A stretch of DNA of 18,301 bases from Clostridiales bacterium. Its GTDB lineage: Bacteria > Bacillota_A > Clostridia > Peptostreptococcales > Anaerovoracaceae. Below are positions 7,581-15,576 of this stretch, in pieces. The notes beneath the pieces are model-generated. The model was not told where the DNA came from, searched no databases, and saw only the letters and a list, made by a program, of their open reading frames with translations. Position 1 is the stretch's first letter. Each line of letters opens with the position of its first letter. The position numbers and the translations under genes were made by a program. The stretch covers positions 1-18,301 of the forward strand of contig JAAZHB010000104.1 in NCBI GenBank assembly GCA_012510935.1, given 5' to 3'.

Positions 7581-10342
7581 GGCCATTAAAACTAATGATG
7601 TCTGCTTTTGGACCATATGCAGGCACCAATGAACTGGATTTAAGTAAATTAGGTCGTAACGGACTATATCTTGTAACCGGCGATACCGGTGCTGGAAAGA
7701 CGACGATTTTTGATGCAATAACTTATGCTCTTTACGGAGAACCAAGCGGTAATAGCAGGGATGCGAATATGTTCCGCTCCAAATATGCGGATGCAAACAC
7801 GCCTACAGAGGTCGAGCTAACCTTTGAGTATGCTGGCGACAGGTATTATGTAAAAAGAAATCCGGAATACCAAAGACCCAAAACGCGAGGTGAGGGCTTT
7901 ACGATAGAAGCGGCAAATGCTGAACTTCATCTGCCTAATGGACGCATTATTACAAAGGTTAAGGATGTAAATGCAGAAATTATAAATATCATGGGAATTG
8001 ATCGCAACCAGTTTGCGCAGATTGCGATGATAGCGCAGGGCGATTTCATGAAGCTTCTACTTGCGAGCACCGACGATAGAAAGAGGATTTTCCAGAAGCT
8101 CTTCAATACGGAGAAATTTGCTCGTCTACAAGATGAACTTAAAGGGAGGACTATTTCCCTAAGCAAGGAATATGAGAAGGCCTCAGCGAGTATTAAGCAG
8201 TATATAGATGATGTTGTATGTGATGATGAGTATGCATTATCTGTAGAAGTGGCGAAGGTAAAGTCTGGGGAGTTGCCGACAAATGAGGCACTGGATGTTA
8301 TCGAAAGGCTCACCAAGAAGTATAAGGAAGCCGAAAGTCAGTTTAGCGAAGATATTGCCAAACTCGAGAATAAAATAGGGGAGCTAACAGTTCGAATTGC
8401 AAAAGCAGAAGAGATTAAGAAGGTTGAAGCATCACTTAATGTTTCAACTGCACAGCTAGGTGAAGAAGAGGAGCGACTCACGCAGCTTAAGGCAGAACTT
8501 GCAAAGGCAGAGAAACTTAAGCCTAAAGCCAAAGAATATCTGGATAAGGTTGCTGCGCTTAGAGCTGAAATTCCTAATTATGAAGAATTATCTAAGAAAG
8601 AAGCTAGCTTAAAGTCCGCAAAAATCGCAATGAATGCCAATATTGCTCGCCAGACATCTGCTAAATCTAATGAAGCCTCTTTGAGAACAAATCTTGACGC
8701 AATGAAGAAGGAACTAACCACGCTTTCTTCGGTTGGGGAAGAACTTGCAAAGCAGAAAGCAGAGTTGAATAATCTTTACGACTGGTTAGAGACCATTAAT
8801 TCGCTAAAGGATAGCATAGAAGATATTTGTAATTCAGAGCAGTATCTAGAACGGTTAAAGGCAGATTATAAGAGAAAGTCTGCAGAGGTGCAATCTGCTA
8901 GGTTAACATATGACAACTTACACAGAGCCTATCTTGATGAGCAGGCTGGAGTTCTCGCCGAAACGCTCGAAGAGGGGAGCCCTTGCCCGGTGTGTGGTTC
9001 CACATCACACCCATATCCGGCAAAGATTACTTCAAAGGCTCCTTCAAAGGAAGAACTTCAATCTGCCAAAGACGCTGCGGACAAAGCAGATAAGGCTGCT
9101 GCGACAGCAAGTGAATTGGCAAGCAGCGCGCTAGCTGCAGTTACGGAGAAAAAATCAGCTGCAATAAAAGTGTATGCGAGATTTGAAACTGCATCGAATT
9201 ACGAAGCTGTAGTTCATGGCGTTCCTGGCTACGAGGGCAGGTGCCTCACTAAAATAAATTCTGTTCAAGAGAAATACAATTCCAATCTTGAGAGTAATAA
9301 GCATAAGCAAGAGCTCGAAATGCAAATTCCAGAATTAGATGCATCATTAAAGAAAGTTACCGATGATATCATCTTGCTACAGAAGCAGTCTGCCGAGAAA
9401 GATATTGAAGCCGGAATGTTAGAGAAGAGCATAGCGGCTTTGCAAGATAAACTAACATTTGAATCGGAGCTTGAAGCAAAAGCTGAGATTCAAAAGATGA
9501 ATTCTGCGCGCAGTCGGATTGAAGCCTCGATTGACAAAGCACACCAGGATTATAATGATTGCGATAAGAGAATAGCTAGTCTTGGAGCTGCAATTGATGA
9601 AGCGAAGAAAACTCTTGAAGGACGAGAAGCCTACGATATAGTCGCAGATAGAGAGAGTCTTGAGGCATTCAATCTTCAAAAGGTGTCACTTTCTGATGCC
9701 TTGCAGGCAGTTGCAACAAGCCATACAACTAATAAAAAGCTCTTAAATAATATCAAGAAGAAAAACGCCGAATATGGAAAGCTTGAAACCGAGCTTACTT
9801 GGGTCAAGGCTCTATCTGACACAGCAAATGGCACACTTTCGGGTAAAGAGAAAATCATGCTTGAGACATATATTCAGACGACATATTTCGATCGTATAAT
9901 CGCAAGAGCAAACACAAGGATGATGGTAATGTCCGATGGACAATATGAACTGAAGCGTCGAGTAGATGCATCAAATAAGCGAAGCCAAAGCGGACTAGAT
10001 CTTGATGTAATTGACCATTACAATGGAAGCGAGAGAAGTGTTAAGACTCTGTCTGGAGGAGAATCTTTCATAGCATCGCTGTCCTTGGCACTTGGACTTT
10101 CAGATGAAATTCAATCATCCGTAGGAGGCATAAAGCTTGAGACAATGTTCGTTGATGAAGGTTTTGGCTCCCTAGACGAGGAATCGCTTCAGCAAGTGAT
10201 GAAAGCACTTGTTGGATTAACAGAGGCCAATCAACTAATAGGAATAATTTCGCATGTAGCGGAATTGAAGGAGAGAATAGATAAGCAAATTATTGTAACC
10301 AAAGACAATGTTGGTGGCAGTACCGCACGAATTATATCGTAG
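7577..10342 (+). CDS. sbcC: SbcC, ATPase/coiled-coil subunit of SbcCD
   Basis: This 921-residue Rad50-like SMC-family ATPase partners SbcD in DNA double-strand-end processing. The Walker A GDTGAGKTT (Lys41) lies near the N-terminus. Two long Lys/Glu/Ala-rich coiled-coil arms flank a zinc hook CPVC (Cys470 and Cys473), where two molecules join through a shared zinc. Near the C-terminus are the ABC signature LSGGESF and a Walker B ending MFVDEGFG (Asp860, Glu861). At 921 residues it is shorter than E. coli SbcC (about 1050), mostly through shorter coils. I chose ATG 7577 because GGAGG lies 7 nt upstream and it gives the ATGA overlap with sbcD; an in-frame ATG at 7562 would add five residues but sits on top of the binding site. 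It is the last gene of the rightward operon. Confidence 0.96.
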   Translation: MRPLKLMMSAFGPYAGTNELDLSKLGRNGLYLVTGDTGAGKTTIFDAITYALYGEPSGNSRDANMFRSKYADANTPTEVELTFEYAGDRYYVKRNPEYQRPKTRGEGFTIEAANAELHLPNGRIITKVKDVNAEIINIMGIDRNQFAQIAMIAQGDFMKLLLASTDDRKRIFQKLFNTEKFARLQDELKGRTISLSKEYEKASASIKQYIDDVVCDDEYALSVEVAKVKSGELPTNEALDVIERLTKKYKEAESQFSEDIAKLENKIGELTVRIAKAEEIKKVEASLNVSTAQLGEEEERLTQLKAELAKAEKLKPKAKEYLDKVAALRAEIPNYEELSKKEASLKSAKIAMNANIARQTSAKSNEASLRTNLDAMKKELTTLSSVGEELAKQKAELNNLYDWLETINSLKDSIEDICNSEQYLERLKADYKRKSAEVQSARLTYDNLHRAYLDEQAGVLAETLEEGSPCPVCGSTSHPYPAKITSKAPSKEELQSAKDAADKADKAAATASELASSALAAVTEKKSAAIKVYARFETASNYEAVVHGVPGYEGRCLTKINSVQEKYNSNLESNKHKQELEMQIPELDASLKKVTDDIILLQKQSAEKDIEAGMLEKSIAALQDKLTFESELEAKAEIQKMNSARSRIEASIDKAHQDYNDCDKRIASLGAAIDEAKKTLEGREAYDIVADRESLEAFNLQKVSLSDALQAVATSHTTNKKLLNNIKKKNAEYGKLETELTWVKALSDTANGTLSGKEKIMLETYIQTTYFDRIIARANTRMMVMSDGQYELKRRVDASNKRSQSGLDLDVIDHYNGSERSVKTLSGGESFIASLSLALGLSDEIQSSVGGIKLETMFVDEGFGSLDEESLQQVMKALVGLTEANQLIGIISHVAELKERIDKQIIVTKDNVGGSTARIIS

Positions 10343-10397
10343 AATTTTAAACGGCGGGTTCACATTGTAAACGGTGGCACAAAAACAGTAGATGCAT

Positions 10398-10440
10398 AAT
10401 AATCGCGTAGGGGCTAACAAGTAGCCTCTACGCGATTGTT
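10398..10440. terminator. Hairpin between convergent sbcC and folD genes
   Basis: A 14-bp stem with one G-U pair (AATCGCGTAGGGGC at 10401-10414 with GCCTCTACGCGATT at 10424-10437) encloses a 9-nt loop. Three further outer pairs extend it. It lies about 55 nt after the sbcC stop and about 16 nt after the folD stop on the other strand. Neither side has a proper U-run, so its role as a bidirectional terminator rests on position and stem strength. Confidence 0.55.
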
Positions 10441-10455
10441 GAATAAGGAGAATTT

Positions 10456-11310
10456 TTATTTTAATGTTCTTTTTGCCGCTTCTACAACATGCGAGACAAG
10501 AATACTTGTGGTAACAGTGCCAACGCCGCCAGGTACTGGCGTAACTGCACCCACTATTGGCTCGGCTTCGTCAAAGACTACATCTCCACAAAGCTTGCCT
10601 TTCTCCTCACTCCATCCAATTCCGACATCGATAACAACCTGATTCTCAGTCACATAATCTGCACCGATTGACTCCATTTGCCCAGAGCAAACGATAAGAA
10701 TATCTGCTGCTTTTGTTTTTGCGGCAAGGTCGGTCGTCTTAGTATGACAGATTGTGATAGTTGCATTCTTGTGCATCAGCATCATTGCAACGGGTCTTCC
10801 GACTACGAGAGATCTACCAACAATTGTGGCATTCAAACCCTTGCAATCGTAATCATAGTAGTCAAGAATTTCGATAGCCGCCTGAGCTGTGCATGGCGGA
10901 AAGCCATAGCCTGAGTTAGTGAAAACCCCTGCAAGCGAGCCGTCTGTACAACCATCAATATCCTTTAGAGGATTCAGCATAAGCCTTGCCTTCTCACCGT
11001 CAATATGTTTTGGAAGAGGCCTGAACATAAGAATTCCATGAACGGAATCATCATTATTTAGCTTCTCTAATTCTTCGAAAAAAGCTTTCTCAGGAACATC
11101 CTCGGGAAGAACGACGCTGCGTACAGCTACTGATGTATTCTGGGCGCGACGGATAGCAGTATTCTCGTAAGAAATATCGTCTGGTCGTTCGCCAACTCGA
11201 AGAATTGCAAGAGTTGGGGTAATTCCTTTTAATGAAAGGTCTTCAACCTCAAGCTTAGACCTTTCTGTAATTGCTTTTGAAACCGGAGCTCCGTTTAAAA
11301 TTCTAGCCAT
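10456..11310 (-). CDS. folD: FolD-family methylenetetrahydrofolate dehydrogenase, probably lacking cyclohydrolase
   Basis: This 284-residue protein oxidises 5,10-methylene-THF to methenyl-THF using NAD(P). FolD features are clear: VGERPDDISY (about 39-48), GILMFRPLPKHID (about 92-104), KDIDG, the cofactor-binding GRSLVVGRP, ATITICHTKT, and TPVPGGVGTVT near the end. Ordinary bifunctional FolD has YxxxK with a catalytic Lys and a Gln in GILVQLPLP. Here the Lys position after Tyr48 reads Ala52 and the Gln position is Phe96. The usually invariant PGGVGPMT is PGGVGTVT. Cyclohydrolase activity is therefore probably lost, and FchA next door would supply it. ATG 11310 was chosen for AGGAGG 8 nt upstream. 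The start lies inside the end of fchA (8-nt overlap), indicating coupled translation. Confidence 0.9.
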   Translation of the reverse strand: MARILNGAPVSKAITERSKLEVEDLSLKGITPTLAILRVGERPDDISYENTAIRRAQNTSVAVRSVVLPEDVPEKAFFEELEKLNNDDSVHGILMFRPLPKHIDGEKARLMLNPLKDIDGCTDGSLAGVFTNSGYGFPPCTAQAAIEILDYYDYDCKGLNATIVGRSLVVGRPVAMMLMHKNATITICHTKTTDLAAKTKAADILIVCSGQMESIGADYVTENQVVIDVGIGWSEEKGKLCGDVVFDEAEPIVGAVTPVPGGVGTVTTSILVSHVVEAAKRTLK

Positions 11311-11944
11311 TGATAAGACCTCCTGTAACAAGTGCGTAAATATCATCAGCCTTAGCTGTGTATTTGTATAGTAATGCATCTACCTGCGAATTCAAAGATG
11401 CCGCAAGAGTTCTATCTTGCATTGCTTTTGTGTTAATGAAAACATTCAAAGCAGCACTTCGAAGAGCGCCTTGAGCTAAAGCAGCGCCACAACCTGCATC
11501 GGAAATTGCTATACGACTTCCTTTTTGAGCATATTCTTCAATAATATCGATAGCCTCAGCGCATTTTTGCATAATTGCAAGAGGCACTAGGGATGCGTCC
11601 TCAAGAACCTTTGCCATTACAGCATTGCGTGTAGGGTCATCCTTTGGAATAGCATATGCTTTAGAAAGTGGTTCAAAAACTTCTGCGTCTTTAGCCATAA
11701 GGGATAGAAGCTCTAATCTAAGCTTCTCGGACTTTGCATTAAGCTCTTGGATGTCATCTTCAACATCAGCATATTTCTTCTTTCCAGTAGTAAGACTTCC
11801 AACCATATTGCCAAGCGATATTGCAAGTGCGCCTACAAGGGCCGATGCACCGCCGCCGCCTGGAACAGGAGCTGAAGAAGCAAGCTGTTTTAGGAATTCA
11901 TCAAGAGGCATTTCTGTCATTTTATTAATATCATTTGTTGCCAT
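11303..11944 (-). CDS. fchA: Methenyltetrahydrofolate cyclohydrolase (FchA / cyclodeaminase family)
   Basis: This 213-residue all-helical protein belongs to the formiminotransferase-cyclodeaminase/cyclohydrolase family. The N-terminal signature SSAPVPGGGGASALVGALA (about 23-41) is characteristic, followed by GNMVGSLTTGKKKY. Length matches stand-alone FchA enzymes that interconvert 5,10-methenyl-THF and 10-formyl-THF. A formimino-THF cyclodeaminase role is the alternative, but its place between fhs and folD argues for cyclohydrolase. ATG 11944 has AGAGGT about 12 nt upstream, a rather long spacing. It follows fhs by 34 nt and overlaps folD by 8 nt. Confidence 0.9.
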   Translation of the reverse strand: MATNDINKMTEMPLDEFLKQLASSAPVPGGGGASALVGALAISLGNMVGSLTTGKKKYADVEDDIQELNAKSEKLRLELLSLMAKDAEVFEPLSKAYAIPKDDPTRNAVMAKVLEDASLVPLAIMQKCAEAIDIIEEYAQKGSRIAISDAGCGAALAQGALRSAALNVFINTKAMQDRTLAASLNSQVDALLYKYTAKADDIYALVTGGLING

Positions 11945-11978
11945 TTTTATTCATTGACCTCTTTTCTAACGCAATTTC

Positions 11979-13649
11979 TTAGAATAATCCTGAAATTACG
12001 CCGTTCTCATCAACATCGATTTTCTCTGCAGAAGGAACCTTAGGCAGACCTGGCATTGTCATGATGTCGCCAGTCAATGCGATAATGAAGCCTGCTCCAG
12101 CAGAAACCTTAATGTTTTTAACTTCGATAGTGAAGTCTCTAGGAGCACCTAGAAGTTTAGCGTTATCTGAGAAAGAATATTGAGTTTTGGCAACACATAT
12201 TGGAAGATTTGCAAGTCCAAGGTCAGCAATCTTCGCAGCCTGCTTCTTAGCCTGTGCTGAAAGAGATACTCCGTCTGCGTGGTAGATTCTCTTGCAGATT
12301 GTATCAATTTTCTCTTCAATGCTTCCATCAAGTTCATAAGCAAATTTGAAGTCATTTGGCTCGTTGCAAAGTCTCATAACTTCGTTAGCGAGGTTCTTGC
12401 CACCTTCTCCGCCCTTTGCCCAAACTTCAGAAAGAACTGCATTTACGCCTAGCTCGCGGCACTTAGCTTCAACAAGCTTTAGCTCTGCATCTGTATCTGT
12501 TGGGAAAGCATTAATTGCAACAACGCATGGAAGTCCAAACACATTCTTAATGTTGGATACATGCTGTAGTAGGTTAGGTAGACCAGCCTCAAGTGCTTCA
12601 AGGTTCTCCTGGTTCAGGTCAGCCTTTGCAACACCACCGTGATACTTAAGAGCTCTAACTGTTGCTACAATTACAACTGCAGAAGGATTCAATCCTGCCA
12701 TACGGCACTTAATGTCAAGGAACTTCTCAGCTCCAAGTTCAGTTGCAAAACCAGCTTCTGTTACAACATAATCACTCATCTTAAGAGCCATCTTTGTTGC
12801 AGTAATAGAGTTGCATCCGTATGCGATGTTAGCGAAAGGGCCTCCATGGATAAATGCAGGAGTACCTTCAAGAGTCTGAACAAGATTTGGCTTGAGAGCA
12901 TCCTTAAGAAGGGCAGTCATTGCACCTTCAGCATTAAGGTCGTGAGCTGTAACAGGGTCACCATTGTATGTATATCCAATAATGATATTTCCAAGTCTTT
13001 TCTTTAAGTCAGTTATATCTGATGCTAGGCATAGAATTGCCATAACTTCAGATGCAACAGTGATATCAAAGCCGTCTTCTCTAGGAACACCTTGCTTTGC
13101 TCCGCCAAGGCCACACACGATGTGTCTTAGCTGTCTATCGTTCATGTCAATAGCACGCTTCCAAGTAATCTGCTTAATATCTATTCCAAGCGCATTGCCT
13201 TGCTGGATATGATTATCAATCATTGCAGCAAGAAGATTGTTAGCAGCACCGATTGCGTGAAGGTCACCTGTAAAGTGAAGGTTGATATCTTCCATTGGAA
13301 CTACCTGAGCATATCCGCCACCTGCAGCACCACCTTTAACTCCGAAAACTGGACCAAGAGAAGGTTCTCTTAATGCAACCATTGCATTTTCACCAAGAGC
13401 TCTAAATCCGTCTGCAAGACCAACTGATGTTGTAGTCTTACCTTCTCCAGCAGGAGTTGGAGTAATAGCTGTTACTAGAACAAGCTTTCCATCAGGGGTA
13501 TCTGCATGATCAGCAAGAAGTGAGTAATCAATCTTTGCCTTATACTTTCCGTAAGGCTCAAGATACTTATCATCAATCTTCGCACTCTCTGCAATTTCAT
13601 AAATGTTCTTCTTCTCGCACTCTTGTGCAATTTGAATATCTGTCTTCAT
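11979..13649 (-). CDS. fhs: Formate-tetrahydrofolate ligase
   Basis: This 556-residue enzyme makes 10-formyl-THF from formate, THF and ATP. It has full family length and conserved sequence, including the P-loop [15 protein letters not shown] (about 64-78), the substrate region [19 protein letters not shown] and the following [18 protein letters not shown] 13649 has GGAGG 10 nt upstream. With fchA and folD directly downstream on the same strand it forms the complete formate to methylene-THF branch, used for purine and C1 supply, or in acetogens for CO2/formate reduction. No other Wood-Ljungdahl genes are in the window, so acetogenesis cannot be claimed. It is first in the operon; a TATAAT lies about 50 nt upstream. 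Confidence 0.97.
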   Translation of the reverse strand: MKTDIQIAQECEKKNIYEIAESAKIDDKYLEPYGKYKAKIDYSLLADHADTPDGKLVLVTAITPTPAGEGKTTTSVGLADGFRALGENAMVALREPSLGPVFGVKGGAAGGGYAQVVPMEDINLHFTGDLHAIGAANNLLAAMIDNHIQQGNALGIDIKQITWKRAIDMNDRQLRHIVCGLGGAKQGVPREDGFDITVASEVMAILCLASDITDLKKRLGNIIIGYTYNGDPVTAHDLNAEGAMTALLKDALKPNLVQTLEGTPAFIHGGPFANIAYGCNSITATKMALKMSDYVVTEAGFATELGAEKFLDIKCRMAGLNPSAVVIVATVRALKYHGGVAKADLNQENLEALEAGLPNLLQHVSNIKNVFGLPCVVAINAFPTDTDAELKLVEAKCRELGVNAVLSEVWAKGGEGGKNLANEVMRLCNEPNDFKFAYELDGSIEEKIDTICKRIYHADGVSLSAQAKKQAAKIADLGLANLPICVAKTQYSFSDNAKLLGAPRDFTIEVKNIKVSAGAGFIIALTGDIMTMPGLPKVPSAEKIDVDENGVISGLF

Positions 13650-13700
13650 TGTTGTTCACCCTCCATATTGATATTGTTAATCAAAAAACCACTAGTCCCT

Positions 13701-13706
13701 ATTATA
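13701..13706 (-). promoter_or_regulatory. Putative -10 box for the fhs-fchA-folD operon
   Basis: A consensus TATAAT on the minus strand at 13706-13701 lies 51 nt upstream of the fhs ATG. The sequence 16-18 nt further upstream is A/T-rich without a clear TTGACA. The leader would be about 45 nt, too short for a folate or glycine riboswitch. Confidence 0.45.
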
Positions 13707-13787
13707 GGATAAAAGAAATTAAATTAATATAATTGACACAGTTTTGTCGATGTTTTTGGTACGTTTTTTGTATTCAGCGACAATCTG

Positions 13788-15488
13788 TTATGCTTCAGCA
13801 CCATTTTCAATGAAATCAAGAAGGGCTTGCGCTGCAAGATTGATGTCGTCTCCTTCAGGATTAATACCAAGATGAGTGAATGCTTCTCCAATAAATGTCT
13901 CGTTTTTCTCAAGAGTAGCGAAAACTTCATCAAGAATAGGCTCGCATTTCTCTTGCATCTGCATTGGCCCGAATGGATTTGCGAAATATGTCTCCGAAAG
14001 ACCTTGCTCCTGAGTTGTGCCCTTAGCCATTCTTCTACCTCTTACGAAAATATCCTTGGCCGCAGTAATGTCATCAATCTTGCGAAGTCCAAGACAATCT
14101 TCATAGTTGTTCGCGTAAGCAAAGAGGTCAATCTTATGGTTGCTAACAACAGTTTTGTAAGGTGCTGCCGGAGTAATAACTCTGGAGTTAATTTGCTCAG
14201 GGTTAAAGAAAATAGATCTATTCATGTCCCTGTATGGAGCACCAGCGTCTAGGTCATCAAGTCTCACAAAAGCACCAATCTCAGTTCCTTGAGCATATAC
14301 AACACCATCTTCGACATGGAAAGTACCCATATCATCAAAGACAACGTCAATTTTCTTAATCCTGTCATTACCAAGAGCCTTCATAGCCTCAATTGTCTCG
14401 GATTTACCAGCGCCGGAATCTCCCATTAAACAAATTCCCTTGGATAGACCGTTCATCAGTGTAACCTTTATAAATGCACCGTGTATTGGGAGCCATCCCT
14501 TGTTAAGCATAATTACATTGTGAATTGTAAGAACCATCTTCTTCATGTAGCCAAAATATTCGATTTTCTCGTTAGAAGAGACACTTCCAATCCATACATC
14601 CTCATCCCAGTCGTGATAGAAGCTGCATTCGTCAAGACCGTCCGGATTACCGAAAATTACAATTCCATCAGGCTTCTGTGATGCTTCTTGGGGTGTCGCA
14701 AGCTCAAAAAGATTCGCACATGAGATTCCGTTTGCGATATAGTCGCGGTGGAAGCAAATATCTATTAGAAGACTTCCGACTTTTGCAGGGAAGCAGAAAT
14801 ATTCATTTGTATTACCTTCAAATGTGTAAGCTGGATTCCTATCAACCTCTTTGAAAAGGCCTTCTCTCTTGTTTGACTTAGGATGTAAAAGCATCGGGGT
14901 TCTAAGCATTATAGAATCGATAAATTTTGTCTTTTTAAGAAAAGCATACCTTTCGCTTAGCCCAACATTTGGAGCTTTGTAGCATGAGATAGCGCCGTTT
15001 GTACTAGAAGGCTGCTGGCGAAAAACTCTGATTTTCTTGCCTGTGAGCGATTGCTCTAGTGTACGGAATGTATTTCTTACAAGCTCGTTAAATGTATGGT
15101 CACGGTCAACATATTCAGTTGAACCTGCGATACTTATCTTGCTGGTGGATACAGAATATCTATCATGTGCTTTCCAAAAGTCAAAGTAAAGGTCAACGAA
15201 AGTTAAAATATTGTCTGTTCCATCTAAATATTTGCTTTCAATCTCACTTGCGTCAAAGACAAGAGCTGTACGAAGGAGCTGAAGGATTTCGTCTACAGCT
15301 TCCTCGGGAGAATTCCCGTCAAGAACCCATTCATATACATCCGGGTCGCGATGCTTGAGGTAATCAAGGTATTTCAGAGTTAGCATTTTGAACCCTGGAG
15401 TCTTGATAAGGCCTGACTTAGTCTCAGGACAAGCCAGGTCGAAGTTAATAATTGCTATTTCATTAGTTAAATAAAATTTATCATTCAT
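13788..15488 (-). CDS. HPr kinase/PEP carboxykinase-like P-loop protein, function unknown
   Basis: This 566-residue protein has a C-terminal half containing an HPr kinase/PEP carboxykinase-type nucleotide site: GDSGAGKSETIEAM (Lys362) and, 23 residues on, VVFDDMGTF (Asp385, Asp386), matching the P-loop and metal-binding Asp pair of HprK. A preceding LPIHGAFIKV is like the strand-turn before that P-loop. The N-terminal ~340 residues are not recognised and contain no membrane segment. Canonical HprK is about 310 residues, and ATP-type PEPCK has a different P-loop (GLSGTGKTT), so neither name fits well, although proteins like this are sometimes annotated as PEP carboxykinase. Small-molecule kinase, protein kinase or decarboxylating activity are all possible. 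ATG 15488 was chosen for AAAGGA 9 nt upstream; an upstream TTG at 15506 is less likely. It follows a PAP2 phosphatase gene by 88 nt holding a tandem repeat. Confidence 0.75.
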   Translation of the reverse strand: MNDKFYLTNEIAIINFDLACPETKSGLIKTPGFKMLTLKYLDYLKHRDPDVYEWVLDGNSPEEAVDEILQLLRTALVFDASEIESKYLDGTDNILTFVDLYFDFWKAHDRYSVSTSKISIAGSTEYVDRDHTFNELVRNTFRTLEQSLTGKKIRVFRQQPSSTNGAISCYKAPNVGLSERYAFLKKTKFIDSIMLRTPMLLHPKSNKREGLFKEVDRNPAYTFEGNTNEYFCFPAKVGSLLIDICFHRDYIANGISCANLFELATPQEASQKPDGIVIFGNPDGLDECSFYHDWDEDVWIGSVSSNEKIEYFGYMKKMVLTIHNVIMLNKGWLPIHGAFIKVTLMNGLSKGICLMGDSGAGKSETIEAMKALGNDRIKKIDVVFDDMGTFHVEDGVVYAQGTEIGAFVRLDDLDAGAPYRDMNRSIFFNPEQINSRVITPAAPYKTVVSNHKIDLFAYANNYEDCLGLRKIDDITAAKDIFVRGRRMAKGTTQEQGLSETYFANPFGPMQMQEKCEPILDEVFATLEKNETFIGEAFTHLGINPEGDDINLAAQALLDFIENGAEA

Positions 15489-15507
15489 ATAATTTAATCC
15501 TTTCAAT

Positions 15508-15551
15508 TTATGTATCTATTTAAGTCAGCTTATGTATCTATTTAAGTCAGC
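15508..15551. repeat. Perfect 22-bp tandem duplication upstream of the HprK-like gene
   Basis: Two identical 22-bp units (15508-15529 and 15530-15551), each beginning TTATGTATC and ending AAGTCAGC, lie head to tail. The first unit ends about 20 nt upstream of the ATG at 15488, just before its ribosome binding site. They fall in the promoter or leader of that gene. Confidence 0.9.
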
Positions 15552-15576
15552 CTCGGTAGCTTTTCTAAAAATCATA

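Noticed and set aside
4381..9858. Antisense open frames of 60-190 codons within the kinase, sbcD and sbcC genes
   Set aside because: They lie wholly opposite well-conserved coding sequence, lack good ribosome binding sites and encode no recognisable domain.
10350..10376. Imperfect direct repeat TAAACGGCGG / TAAACGGTGG after sbcC
   Set aside because: Two short imperfect copies only, with no sign of CRISPR or mobile-element structure.
12149..13212. Open frames overlapping fhs on both strands
   Set aside because: fhs is a full-length, strongly conserved gene; the overlapping frames are by-products of its codon use.
13650..13787. Folate or glycine riboswitch ahead of the fhs operon, or a terminator from TTGTCG (13744) and CGACAA (13778)
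   Set aside because: The leader after the TATAAT is only about 45 nt. The inverted repeat is 6 bp with a 28-nt loop and no U-run on the relevant side.
13788..15488. Calling this gene ATP-dependent PEP carboxykinase (pckA) or hprK
   Set aside because: The P-loop is not the PEPCK type, and the length and N-terminal half do not match HprK; neither name is supported.
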